Positions 8,228-17,170 of a stretch of 64,000 nt of DNA are shown here, piece by piece. Position 1 is the first letter of the stretch. Each line of letters starts with the position of its first letter. Source of the stretch: UBA3263 sp964554335 (lineage in GTDB: Bacteria > Bacteroidota > Bacteroidia > Bacteroidales > Muribaculaceae); NCBI GenBank assembly GCA_964554335.1, contig CAZKOF010000003.1, positions 1 to 64,000 on the forward strand, given 5' to 3'. The position numbers and the translations under genes were made by a program. Below the pieces are notes generated by a model that made no database searches, was not told the origin of the DNA, and saw only the letters and a program-made list of their open reading frames with translations.

Positions 8228-10249
8228 ATGAGAATGGACATTAAAAGTAGAATAGCCGAACTCCGTCGCGAACTGAATCGACATAACCACCTCTATTACG
8301 TTCTTAACACGCCGGAGATTTCCGACAGAGAGTTTGACTTCATGTTGAAAGAGTTGGAGCGGTTGGAGCAGGAAAATCCCGAATTTGATGACCCACTCTC
8401 ACCTACCCATAGAGTTGGTTCCGATCTGAGTCAGACTTTCGACCAGGCAGAACATATCAGGCCGATGCTCTCGCTCTCCAACACATATAATATCGACGAA
8501 GTCGACAAATGGTTCGCATCTGTCAAGAATGCTTTGGGCGACACCGAGGTCACTATTGTCGGCGAGATGAAGTTCGATGGGTCATCTATTTCGTTGATAT
8601 ATGAGCATGGCCGACTGATTCGTGCCGTTACCCGCGGCGACGGAACGAGGGGAGATATCGTTACCGAGAATGTCAAGACAATCCGCTCTATTCCGCTTGA
8701 AATTCCCGCAGAAACCGGACGTCCCGATAATTTTGAAATACGAGGAGAAATCCTGTTGCCCTGGAGCGCGTTCGACAAACTCAACCGCGAACGTGAGGCC
8801 AACGATGAGCCGTTGTTTGCAAATCCGCGCAATGCAGCTTCCGGGACCCTGAAACTGCAGAACTCGTCAGAAGCGGCATCACGAGGACTCGACGCATATT
8901 TCTATTATGTGCTTGCCGATAACCTGCCCTACTCTACCCACTATGAGAATCTTCAGGCTGCAGCATCATGGGGATTTAAAATAACACCCGTGCTCAGTCG
9001 TCTCGGAAGCATTGAGGAGATAGATGCATTTATCAACTACTGGGATACCGAACGCAAAAAACTCCCGGTAGCTACCGATGGCCTGGTATTCAAAGTAGAT
9101 TCAATGCGCCAACAGTTGAACCTCGGATTTACCGCAAAGTCCCCGCGCTGGGCGATTGCATATAAATTTCCCGCCGAGCGTGCGCTTACGCGCCTGCAGT
9201 TCGTTTCGTTCGAAGTTGGCCGAACCGGGGTCATCACACCGGTAGCGAACCTTGACCCCGTTCTTCTTAGCGGCACTATTGTAAAGCGTGCTTCTCTACA
9301 TAATGAGGACATCATACGCAAATTCGACATTCACAACGGCGATATGCTATATGTTGAAAAAGGCGGAGAAATCATCCCTAAAATAACCGGCGTCGACGCT
9401 CAATCACGTGCTGAGAACACCGTCCCCGTGCGCTTCATCAAGCACTGTCCGGCGTGTGGGGCCTCGTTGATCAAGGTAGAGGGGGAAGCGGCAACAGTCT
9501 GCCCGAACACCTATGGGTGTCCGCCTCAGATTATCGGAAGAATCGAACACTTCGCTGCCCGCCGCATGATGAACATTGACGGCTTCGGGTCCGAAACAGC
9601 CAAGCAACTATATGATGCCGGACTCATTCGCTCAACCGCCGATATCTATAATCTTCGAGTAGAGGATGTGGCGCAACTCGATGGTTTCGGCCTCCGTTCG
9701 GCCCGGCGCTTGCTCGATGGCGCCGAGGCGTCGAAGCATGTTCCATTCGCGCGTGTCATCTACGCCCTTAGCATCCCGTTTGTCGGTGAAACGGTCAGCA
9801 AGAAACTTGCCCGCTCGGTGGGCAATATAGACCGACTGATGGCGATGACGCTCGACGAACTGACCGCAATAGACGACATAGGCCCGGCCATTGCGGAATC
9901 GATAATCCGATATTTCGCTGACGAGCGCAACGTTGAAAACCTCAACCGCTTGCGTGAGGCCGGTCTTCAAATGGCCGCGGAGCAAACTGCTGCAGACGAG
10001 GGTTCATCTGCTCTCGCAGGGCAGTCCATTGTTGTGTCGGGGACTTTCACCCATCACTCGCGCGATGAGTATAAAACTCTTATTGAGCTACATGGCGGCA
10101 AGAACGTCGGCTCCATATCGAAAAAAACAACGGCCATACTCGCGGGCGAGAACATGGGACCATCAAAACTCGAAAAAGCCACCGCTCTCGGAATACCGCT
10201 GCTCTCCGAGGCAGATTTCCTCGCCATAATCAACGAAAATATTTCATGA
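8228..10249 (+). CDS. ligA: NAD-dependent DNA ligase
   Basis: The 673-residue product seals nicks in replication and repair using NAD+. Domains in order: Ia NAD-binding (HNHLYYVLNTPEISD, about 18-32), adenylation domain with the AMP-accepting lysine K115 in KFDG, OB fold, a four-cysteine zinc finger (CPACG ... CPNTYGC, about 400-430), helix-hairpin-helix repeats and a C-terminal BRCT domain (about 595-673). Length and the lysine position match the family. It starts directly after the kinase stop (TGAATG), so it is probably cotranscribed. Confidence 0.97.
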   Translation: MRMDIKSRIAELRRELNRHNHLYYVLNTPEISDREFDFMLKELERLEQENPEFDDPLSPTHRVGSDLSQTFDQAEHIRPMLSLSNTYNIDEVDKWFASVKNALGDTEVTIVGEMKFDGSSISLIYEHGRLIRAVTRGDGTRGDIVTENVKTIRSIPLEIPAETGRPDNFEIRGEILLPWSAFDKLNREREANDEPLFANPRNAASGTLKLQNSSEAASRGLDAYFYYVLADNLPYSTHYENLQAAASWGFKITPVLSRLGSIEEIDAFINYWDTERKKLPVATDGLVFKVDSMRQQLNLGFTAKSPRWAIAYKFPAERALTRLQFVSFEVGRTGVITPVANLDPVLLSGTIVKRASLHNEDIIRKFDIHNGDMLYVEKGGEIIPKITGVDAQSRAENTVPVRFIKHCPACGASLIKVEGEAATVCPNTYGCPPQIIGRIEHFAARRMMNIDGFGSETAKQLYDAGLIRSTADIYNLRVEDVAQLDGFGLRSARRLLDGAEASKHVPFARVIYALSIPFVGETVSKKLARSVGNIDRLMAMTLDELTAIDDIGPAIAESIIRYFADERNVENLNRLREAGLQMAAEQTAADEGSSALAGQSIVVSGTFTHHSRDEYKTLIELHGGKNVGSISKKTTAILAGENMGPSKLEKATALGIPLLSEADFLAIINENIS

Positions 10250-10277
10250 ATGCTTAATAAATTCAGCAAATAATTCG

Positions 10278-10285
10278 TAACTTTG
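10278..10285 (+). promoter_or_regulatory. -7 box of the frd operon
   Basis: TAACTTTG lies 63 bases before the frdC start. The -33 element is not well conserved. Confidence 0.5.
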
Positions 10286-10348
10286 CACAGTAATTGCAAA
10301 TCAATATTCCAAAATAAACCTTTAACCAAATTCACCCAACATTCTACC

Positions 10349-11389
10349 ATGTGGTTATTTAATTCATCCATAGGCAAGAAGTTCATCATGGCGCTCACCG
10401 GCGCGGCTCTTGTCTTGTTTGTTACCTTTCACGTGCTGATGAATGCTGTGGCCATCATTTGGCCCGGTGCCTACAATGCAGTTTGCCAATTCCTCGGCGC
10501 TAACTGGTATGCACTCATCGCCTCTGCCGGCCTCGGATTACTCGTTGTGATTCACATCATCTACGCACTCATTCTCACAATTCAGAACCGCAATGCCCGC
10601 GGCAATGACCGTTACGCCGTAACCTCACGCCCCAAGAGCGTCGAGTGGTCATCGAAAAACATGTTTGTGCTCGGCATCGTGGTGCTCGCTTTCCTCAGTG
10701 TTCACCTCATTCAATTTTGGGCCCGTATGCAACTCGACGAGATATTGGGTTCAACTTATGCCGCAAACGGTGTGGAAGTTCCCGGTGCTGCCGGCACGAT
10801 TTACCTGCAACTCGCGTTCGGCAAATGCTGGACCCTGCCCGTATATCTCATCGGCTTCGTCGCCCTATGGTTCCATATGACCCACGGCTTCTGGTCCATG
10901 TGGCAGACTATCGGTTGGGACAATGACACCTGGATGCCACGCCTGAAGTGCATCGGCAACTGGTGGGTAACCATCGTGTGCGGTCTCTTCGCCGTGCAGG
11001 CCGTAGTTTTCACCGTCCGCGCAAATCAGAACTTCTACATCAACAACCCCGAACTCCGCTCGCAGTATTGGGAAATGTATAACGAGCACCTCGAAAAGGT
11101 TAACGCTCCTCTCGCCGAGGAGGCCATGTCGATTCAGGTTGAGATGATGAAGGCTCAGGAGAACAACGGCTCGGACTTTACCAACATTATGGGCCTTTCG
11201 CAGCGCCTCCAGGAGCTCCGCACCCAGATGAACACCAACGCTGAAGAGATGCAGAAACAGTTCCTCAATCTCGACAAGCTCGCAAAGACCTCGAGCTGCG
11301 CTGCCGGTGCATGTGAAGCTAACGAAAATCCTCTGGAACCCACCGCGGCTGAAGCCGAAGTGGCCGAAGAAGGTATAGCAGAAGACTAA
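10349..11389 (+). CDS. frdC: Fumarate reductase / succinate dehydrogenase cytochrome b subunit, extended
   Basis: A membrane haem subunit that passes electrons between menaquinone and FrdAB in anaerobic fumarate respiration or succinate oxidation. About 1-224 is the usual five-helix diheme cytochrome b, with candidate haem histidines in TFHVLMN, VVIHII and FHMTHGFW. ATG 10349 (MWLFNSSIGKKF) matches the normal family start; a start at 10283 would lie on top of the -7 box. After the fifth helix there is an extra region of about 117 residues: charged, helix-forming (SQYWEMYNEHLEK ... LQELRTQMNTNAEEM), then a C-x4-C pair (C317, C322) and an acidic tail. Family members I know are about 225 residues long. 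Confidence 0.9.
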   Translation: MWLFNSSIGKKFIMALTGAALVLFVTFHVLMNAVAIIWPGAYNAVCQFLGANWYALIASAGLGLLVVIHIIYALILTIQNRNARGNDRYAVTSRPKSVEWSSKNMFVLGIVVLAFLSVHLIQFWARMQLDEILGSTYAANGVEVPGAAGTIYLQLAFGKCWTLPVYLIGFVALWFHMTHGFWSMWQTIGWDNDTWMPRLKCIGNWWVTIVCGLFAVQAVVFTVRANQNFYINNPELRSQYWEMYNEHLEKVNAPLAEEAMSIQVEMMKAQENNGSDFTNIMGLSQRLQELRTQMNTNAEEMQKQFLNLDKLAKTSSCAAGACEANENPLEPTAAEAEVAEEGIAED

Positions 11390-11409
11390 TCCACTAAATT
11401 TCAAACAAT

Positions 11410-13422
11410 ATGGAACTCAACAAAACCGCTAACGGCCTGGAAATTCCTGCTGCCGACTCAAAAATTCCCGAAGGTCCTGTTGCTGAAAAGTGGACCAATT
11501 ATAAAGACCACCAAAAGCTCGTCAACCCCGCCAACAAGCGTAAACTCAGCGTAATCGTTGTCGGCACCGGCCTTGCCGGCGCATCCGCGGCCTCCACACT
11601 GGCTGAGATGGGCTTCAACGTGCTCAACTTCTGCATTCAAGACTCCCCCCGTCGCGCTCACTCAATCGCGGCTCAAGGCGGTATCAATGCAGCCAAGAAC
11701 TACCAGAACGACGGCGACTCGGTTTACCGTCTGTTCTACGACACAGTGAAAGGCGGCGACTACCGTGCGCGTGAAGCTAACGTCTATCGTCTCGCCGAAG
11801 TGTCGAACAACATTATCGACCAGTGCGTGGCACAAGGCGTTCCCTTTGCACGCGAATACGGCGGCCTGCTGGCCAACCGTTCTTTCGGCGGCGCTCAGGT
11901 ATCGCGTACTTTCTATGCCAAAGGCCAGACCGGCCAGCAACTCCTGCTCGGCGCATACTCGAGCCTCAACCGTCAGATTGAACTCGGCAAGGTAAAGAGC
12001 TTTAACCGCTACGAAATGCACGATGTCGTCATGGTCGACGGCCGCGCCCGCGGTATCATCGCCAAGAACCTCGTGACCGGCAAGTTCGAGCGTTTTGCCG
12101 CCCACGCCGTTGTTCTCGCAACCGGTGGTTATGGCAACACCTACTTCCTTTCGACCAACGCAATGTCGTGCAACTGCTCGGCAGCCATCGCTGCCTATCG
12201 TAAGGGTGCATACTTCGCCAACCCCGCGTTCGTTCAGATTCATCCGACATGTATTCCCGTCCACGGCGACAAACAGTCGAAACTGACCCTGATGTCAGAA
12301 TCTCTCCGCAACGACGGTCGCATCTGGGTTCCGAAAGATCTCGAAACCGCAAAAAAACTTCAGAAAGGCGAAATCAAAGGCAGCGACATTCCCGAAGAAG
12401 AGCGCGACTACTATCTCGAACGCCGCTATCCCGCATTCGGTAACCTCGTGCCCCGCGACGTTGCCAGCCGCGCAGCAAAAGAGCGTTGTGACAAGGGCTA
12501 CGGCGTGAACAACACAGGCCTCGCCGTGTTCCTCGACTTCTCTGAGGCAATCAACCGTCTCGGCATCGACCAGGTTCGTCAGCGCTACGGCAACCTCTTC
12601 GACATGTATGAGGAAATTACCGACGTTAACCCCGGTGAACTCGGCAATAAGATCGGTGATGTTTGCTACTACAACCCGATGATGATCTTCCCCGCCATCC
12701 ACTACACCATGGGCGGCCTTTGGGTCGACTACGAGTTGCAGACCTCTCTGAAGGGTCTCTTCGCAATCGGTGAATGTAACTTCTCGGACCACGGCGCAAA
12801 CCGTCTCGGAGCCTCCGCCCTAATGCAGGGTCTTGCCGACGGTTACTTCGTGCTCCCCTACACTATCCAGAATTATCTCAGCGACCAAATTTCCGTTCCC
12901 TGCCCCTCGACATCCCTGCCCGAGTTCGAGCAGACCGAGAAAGAATGCATCGCACGCCAGCAGCAGTTGCTCTCAATTCAGGGCAAGCACTCCGTTGACT
13001 CCATCCACAAGGAGCTCGGCCACATCATGTGGGAGTACGTAGGCATGGCACGCACCAAAGAAAGTCTCGAAACCGCGCTTGCCAAGATTAAAGAAATCCG
13101 CAAGATGTTCGAAACCGACCTCTACGTTCCCGGCACCGCCGAGGGCTACAACAATGAACTCGACAAGGCATTCCGTCTGCGCGATTTCATTATAATGGGC
13201 GAGCTCATCGCTTACGACGCACTCAACCGCAACGAAAGCTGCGGCGGTCACTTCCGCGAAGAGTATCAGACCGAAGAGGGCGAAGCCAAACGCGATGACA
13301 AAAACTACTTCTACGTTTCATGTTGGGATTACCAGGGCAACGACGAAAAAGCCCCCGTGCTCATCAAGGAACCGCTCCACTATGAAGCCATAAAGGTTCA
13401 GACCCGCAACTACAAATCGTAA
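11410..13422 (+). CDS. frdA: Fumarate reductase / succinate dehydrogenase flavoprotein subunit
   Basis: A 670-residue cytoplasmic-side catalytic subunit with covalent FAD that interconverts fumarate and succinate. The dinucleotide-binding motif is VVGTGLAGASAA (about 50-61). HSIAAQGGINA carries the histidine used for FAD attachment, and HPTC and the later GALWVDY-like/HGANRLGASALMQG segments are active-site and FAD-binding signatures. It lies 20 bases after frdC and 31 before frdB, so the order is C-A-B as in other Bacteroidetes and epsilonproteobacterial-type complexes. The direction in vivo (fumarate reduction in an anaerobe) is inferred. Confidence 0.95.
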   Translation: MELNKTANGLEIPAADSKIPEGPVAEKWTNYKDHQKLVNPANKRKLSVIVVGTGLAGASAASTLAEMGFNVLNFCIQDSPRRAHSIAAQGGINAAKNYQNDGDSVYRLFYDTVKGGDYRAREANVYRLAEVSNNIIDQCVAQGVPFAREYGGLLANRSFGGAQVSRTFYAKGQTGQQLLLGAYSSLNRQIELGKVKSFNRYEMHDVVMVDGRARGIIAKNLVTGKFERFAAHAVVLATGGYGNTYFLSTNAMSCNCSAAIAAYRKGAYFANPAFVQIHPTCIPVHGDKQSKLTLMSESLRNDGRIWVPKDLETAKKLQKGEIKGSDIPEEERDYYLERRYPAFGNLVPRDVASRAAKERCDKGYGVNNTGLAVFLDFSEAINRLGIDQVRQRYGNLFDMYEEITDVNPGELGNKIGDVCYYNPMMIFPAIHYTMGGLWVDYELQTSLKGLFAIGECNFSDHGANRLGASALMQGLADGYFVLPYTIQNYLSDQISVPCPSTSLPEFEQTEKECIARQQQLLSIQGKHSVDSIHKELGHIMWEYVGMARTKESLETALAKIKEIRKMFETDLYVPGTAEGYNNELDKAFRLRDFIIMGELIAYDALNRNESCGGHFREEYQTEEGEAKRDDKNYFYVSCWDYQGNDEKAPVLIKEPLHYEAIKVQTRNYKS

Positions 13423-13453
13423 ATCTTCACCAACTCAAATAATCTAACCGAAT

Positions 13454-14203
13454 ATGTCTCAAATGACTGTTACCCTTAGAGTCTGGCGTCAGGCCGGCCC
13501 TAAAGAAAAAGGAGAATTCAAGAACTACACGGTGGAGACTGACACCGATACTTCATTCCTTGAAACCCTCGATATCCTCAACGAGCAGCTCGTTGCAAAG
13601 CGCGAGGAACCCATTGCATTCGATAGCGATTGCCGCGAAGGTATCTGCGGCATGTGTTCGCTATATATCAACGGACACCCCCACGGTCCCGCAACCGGCG
13701 CAACTACCTGCCAGCTCTACATGCGTCGCTTCAAAGACGGAGAAACTATCACCGTTGAGCCCTGGCGCTCGGCAGCTTTCCCCGTTATCAAGGACTTGAT
13801 TGTTGACCGCAACGCGTTCGACAAGATTCAACAGGCCGGCGGCTACGTCAGCTTCAACTGCGGCGGCGCACAAGACGCCAACAACATCCCCATCTCGAAG
13901 ATTGCAGCAGATATAGCCATGGACTCCGCCACCTGTATCGGCTGCGGCGCATGCGTTGCTGCCTGCAAAAACGGTTCTGCCATGCTCTTCGTCAGCGCTA
14001 AGGTCAGCCAGTTCGCCCTACTCCCTCAGGGTCAGGTTGAACGCGCCCGCCGTGCGCGCAAAATGGTTGCCAAGATGGACGAACTCGGCTTCGGTAACTG
14101 CACCAACACCGGTGCCTGCTCCGCCGAATGCCCGAAGAATATCTCGCTCAGCAACATCGCCCGTCTGAACCGCGAGTTCATCAAGGCCAAGTGCGCTGAA
14201 TAA
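13454..14203 (+). CDS. frdB: Fumarate reductase / succinate dehydrogenase iron-sulfur subunit
   Basis: A 249-residue electron-transfer subunit linking FAD in FrdA to the haem subunit. DCREGICGMC binds the [2Fe-2S] cluster; CIGCGACVAAC and CTNTGACSAECP hold the [4Fe-4S] and [3Fe-4S] clusters. Length is normal. It is the last gene of the operon, with a strong terminator right after it. Confidence 0.95.
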   Translation: MSQMTVTLRVWRQAGPKEKGEFKNYTVETDTDTSFLETLDILNEQLVAKREEPIAFDSDCREGICGMCSLYINGHPHGPATGATTCQLYMRRFKDGETITVEPWRSAAFPVIKDLIVDRNAFDKIQQAGGYVSFNCGGAQDANNIPISKIAADIAMDSATCIGCGACVAACKNGSAMLFVSAKVSQFALLPQGQVERARRARKMVAKMDELGFGNCTNTGACSAECPKNISLSNIARLNREFIKAKCAE

Positions 14204-14211
14204 GCATAAAC

Positions 14212-14235
14212 AATAACGGCCGGAGGGCCGTTATT
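14212..14235 (+). terminator. Intrinsic terminator of the frd operon
   Basis: AATAACGGCC (14212-14221), a four-base loop GGAG and GGCCGTTATT (14226-14235) make a perfect 10-bp stem that begins 8 bases after the frdB stop. Confidence 0.8.
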
Positions 14236-14327
14236 ATATCAAACATACATAAGCCTCATCAGAGCAGATTGGGAAACTCTTCAAACCTTTTAGAAATCCC
14301 GAGACAAGCTTAACGAATCGATGGCGG

Positions 14328-14362
14328 GCTCCACTTCCTTCGGGGAGCGTGCCGCAAGGCAC
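14328..14362 (+). other. Two adjacent hairpins in a leader
   Basis: GCTCC (14328-14332) pairs with GGAGC (14344-14348), immediately followed by GTGCC-GCAA-GGCAC (14349-14362), a 5-bp stem closed by a GNRA tetraloop. They lie about 70 bases before the next gene and could be part of its untranslated leader. The rest of the 14236-14430 spacer shows nothing I can name. Confidence 0.3.
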
Positions 14363-14430
14363 CACGGCAGATTACAGAGATTCGCACAGCACTCAAATCC
14401 TGTCATTCGGAGTTTCTTCCAAATCCTCTG

Positions 14431-15732
14431 ATGGGGCTTATTTTTCATCGTATAAAAATGTCATTGAAAAGAAAACTTCTTGATAACAAGCTCTTTTCCC
14501 GTTTGCTAAAAACCGCACATCGTTGTCTGTGGAAAATGAAAGCCTCGGCATATCGCAGACGTCGCGATGCTATTCGTCGCCGCATTACGCTGAAAGAGGA
14601 GCCTGTCAACGTACTTTTTTTCGTGACTTCCATGGCATTTTGGCGGTATCACGAGCTTTTCAAGCTAATGGACTCGTCAGACCGCTACAAGCCTCTGATT
14701 GTACCGTATTATCCGCCACACACTGATGTCAGCATCATGCACGACAATCGCGATGCCATTGCAAAGTATGCCGCGGACAATAATTTTCCGTTTCGCGACG
14801 GCTACGATTTCGCGAGCAATACCTACGACAGTCTCCGTGACCTACAGCCTGATATCGTGGTTTACTCCCAACCCTATGATTGGGGTTATAAGCAATGGGG
14901 CATCGATGCTTTCAAAAAGAATGCGCTCTTTATATTCACTCCCTATGGAGCTGCGGTATCGGCCGGCAGACATTTTCGCGACACATATCTGACAAACATC
15001 GCGTCATGGATTTTTCTCGGCTCTCCGATTGAGAAAGACGTTTTTTTACATGAGCTTCCTGTCAACAACGAGTCTCTTATAGTAGTCGGATCGGAGCTTT
15101 ACGAGCATATTGTTAACGCAAATCCCGCTTCATCGCCGTGGCCACAATCAGGGCGCAAGAGGGTGATATGGGCGCCTCATCACTCAATCGATAACCATAA
15201 TTCGTTCGCATCATCACACTTTGAGCGACTGGCTGACTTCATGTTATCGCTGGCCGACAAATATGCCGATACCATAGACTTTGCTTTCAAGCCCCATCCT
15301 ATTCTGCGCACACGACTTTATGAAAAATGGGGCAAGGAGAAAACCGACGAGTATTATGCCTGCTGGAACGCGCGGCCCAACACATTCACTGTCCGGGGAC
15401 CATATGCCGAGTTGTTCGCTTTTTCAGACGCCATGATTCACGACTGCGCTTCGTTTGTTGCCGAATATCTCTACACCGCAAAGCCGGCATTCTATGTGAC
15501 GGATTCCGATATCCCCGGGCCGGCTATCGGCAATGAATTCGGACAACAATGCTTTATGATGCACTACCACGGCCACACTACCGAAGATATCGAAAGGTTT
15601 CTGACCGAGACTGTTCTCGGCACTAAGGATTCACTGGCTATCGCGCGCAAGTTTTTCCGCGATGTGCAGCTCTCTCCGGAAGATTCGACAACCACAGTCG
15701 GCGAAAAAATGTTCCGGGCACTGTCACACTGA
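14431..15732 (+). CDS. CDP-glycerol glycerophosphotransferase-like protein (GT-B)
   Basis: A 433-residue cytoplasmic or peripheral membrane protein. The second half has the motifs WAPHHS, FKPHP and HDCASFVAEYL, which occur in the TagB/TagF glycerophosphotransferase family and related GT-B transferases. The N-terminus is basic and could bind the membrane. It probably transfers a glycerol-phosphate or sugar unit onto a surface glycan; acceptor and donor cannot be told. ATG 14431 gives the longest form, but ATG 14458 (MSLKRK), preceded by an A-rich stretch, is equally likely. It sits alone, upstream of an unrelated sigma factor gene and 2 kb before two glycosyltransferase genes. Confidence 0.7.
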   Translation: MGLIFHRIKMSLKRKLLDNKLFSRLLKTAHRCLWKMKASAYRRRRDAIRRRITLKEEPVNVLFFVTSMAFWRYHELFKLMDSSDRYKPLIVPYYPPHTDVSIMHDNRDAIAKYAADNNFPFRDGYDFASNTYDSLRDLQPDIVVYSQPYDWGYKQWGIDAFKKNALFIFTPYGAAVSAGRHFRDTYLTNIASWIFLGSPIEKDVFLHELPVNNESLIVVGSELYEHIVNANPASSPWPQSGRKRVIWAPHHSIDNHNSFASSHFERLADFMLSLADKYADTIDFAFKPHPILRTRLYEKWGKEKTDEYYACWNARPNTFTVRGPYAELFAFSDAMIHDCASFVAEYLYTAKPAFYVTDSDIPGPAIGNEFGQQCFMMHYHGHTTEDIERFLTETVLGTKDSLAIARKFFRDVQLSPEDSTTTVGEKMFRALSH

Positions 15733-15755
15733 GACGTTTTGAGCGTCTTAATGGC

Positions 15756-16241
15756 ATGAACACCCCAGAAGAGATATTCCGCAAGCGGTTCCTGCCGCTT
15801 TATCCCAAGTTATTTACTATGGCCAATGCCATGCTCGGCAATGCGGATGACGCTGCCGACGCCGTACAGGAAGTCATGGTGAAGATTTGGAACCGTTCGC
15901 AGGAACTCGGATCCATAATCTCCCCTATCGGATACTCCATGCAGTTGCTTAAAACGTCGGCAATCGATATTATCAGGCGCAGGAGATTCACGGTGCACCC
16001 TGTTAACGAACTTTCCGAGCCGATGACAAAGACCGATTCCGAACCTGACAGCACGGACTTCATGCTCCGGGCAATCTCCGAACTCCCCGCGCAGCAGCGT
16101 GAGGTCATCAGAATGAGCGCGTTTGCAGAAATGCCCGCAGCGGATATTGCCGAGGCTCTGGGGCTGAAACCCGAGAACGTGCGCCAACTGCTTTCGCGAG
16201 GACGCCGTAAATTACGTGAAATCTACCAAAAATACATGTGA
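15756..16241 (+). CDS. ECF-type RNA polymerase sigma factor
   Basis: A 161-residue sigma factor of the sigma-70/ECF group. Region 2 is seen at about 10-40 (LFTMANAMLGNADDAADAVQ, then EVMVKIW) and region 4 at about 105-155 (LPAQQREVIRMSAF ... LGLKPENVRQLLSRGRRKL). Its stop overlaps a possible GTG start of the next gene (ATGTGA), so both are coupled. The downstream small membrane protein is the likely anti-sigma factor, and the two DUF4252 genes after it are likely members of its regulon. Confidence 0.9.
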   Translation: MNTPEEIFRKRFLPLYPKLFTMANAMLGNADDAADAVQEVMVKIWNRSQELGSIISPIGYSMQLLKTSAIDIIRRRRFTVHPVNELSEPMTKTDSEPDSTDFMLRAISELPAQQREVIRMSAFAEMPAADIAEALGLKPENVRQLLSRGRRKLREIYQKYM

Positions 16242-16246
16242 TAGCT

Positions 16247-16675
16247 ATGACTACTGAAAAACTCCGCCATCTTCTTGAAGACTTCTATGCCGGCAACACC
16301 TCTCCTGACGATGAGAGGATGCTACGTGAATACTTCACCACCCACACTGAAGTAAGCAAAGAGCTTCTAAGCGATGCAGCGATGTTTCGCGCAATGGATG
16401 CCGTCGTCAATACTCCCGTGCCTTCAGATCTTGACCTCCGGATAGAGAGTGCCACCGTCGGGCGCCACCGCCAGCGGACGGTCAAGTTTCCACTATTCGG
16501 CTCTGTTGCCGCTGCCGTTGCGGCAATGCTTGTCATGATAGGAATATCTCGCACTCCGGCGCCCTACCGAGAGGTCTCCGACCCGGAAGAAGCAAAAGAA
16601 ATTGCATTGCAAGTGTCACAAAAACTTCAGAAGAACGTCGATAAATTAAAACTGCTTAACAACATAAACATATGA
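16247..16675 (+). CDS. Small single-pass membrane protein, putative anti-sigma factor
   Basis: 142 residues: an N-terminal cytoplasmic helical part (LRHLLEDFYAGNTSPDDERML), one membrane segment (FPLFGSVAAAVAAMLVMIGIS in part, about 85-105 of the product) and a short C-terminal part. That topology, and its place directly after the ECF gene, fit an anti-sigma factor. No zinc-binding HxxxCxxC motif or FecR domain is present. ATG 16247 was preferred; a GTG at 16238 overlapping the sigma stop would add three residues. The assignment rests mainly on context. Confidence 0.6.
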   Translation: MTTEKLRHLLEDFYAGNTSPDDERMLREYFTTHTEVSKELLSDAAMFRAMDAVVNTPVPSDLDLRIESATVGRHRQRTVKFPLFGSVAAAVAAMLVMIGISRTPAPYREVSDPEEAKEIALQVSQKLQKNVDKLKLLNNINI

Positions 16676-17166
16676 TGAAGAAAGTTCCCCAAATTATCGC
16701 CGTACTCCTTTGCTGCATCGCGTCGTCATTTACAGCCTCAGCCAAGGACCTCTTTGCAGAAGTGAAGAAATTGCCCGACACGGAATCGGTACACGTCAAC
16801 GGCTTCATGATGTCGATTGCACGTTCAGCCGTCAAAATGTCTGCCGGCAAAGACGCCGGCCAGGCTCTTGAAGTCCTCAAAGGCATAAAATCAATGGACA
16901 TCATAGAGTGTGACCAATCGTCCTCCATACCCACCACCCGAAATCTCGCCCGGAAGATAATCGAAGCCGAGGGCTACCAGGTAGCTTTTGAAAATATGGA
17001 AAATAACGAAACGGTCGTTATTTACTGTCAGCCGTCAAATAACAAATCAGACGCCGGTAAGCTCAAGAATGTTATAATCGAAGTCTGTGAGCCGAAAGAA
17101 TACAGCATTATAGTAATCAAAGGCACGATAAATCCCGAAACTTTTACTCCATCAGCAATAAAATAG
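16672..17166 (+). CDS. DUF4252 domain secreted protein, first copy
   Basis: 164 residues with a signal peptide (about 1-24, ending in TASA) and a DUF4252 domain: KLPDTESVHVNGFMMSIAR, then DIIECDQSSSIP. The protein should be periplasmic or outer-membrane associated, and it has no lipobox. Its start overlaps the stop of the anti-sigma-like gene. A paralogue follows four bases later. In Bacteroidetes such proteins are often found beside ECF sigma genes; no activity is known to me. Confidence 0.8.
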   Translation: MMKKVPQIIAVLLCCIASSFTASAKDLFAEVKKLPDTESVHVNGFMMSIARSAVKMSAGKDAGQALEVLKGIKSMDIIECDQSSSIPTTRNLARKIIEAEGYQVAFENMENNETVVIYCQPSNNKSDAGKLKNVIIEVCEPKEYSIIVIKGTINPETFTPSAIK

Positions 17167-17170
17167 CATT

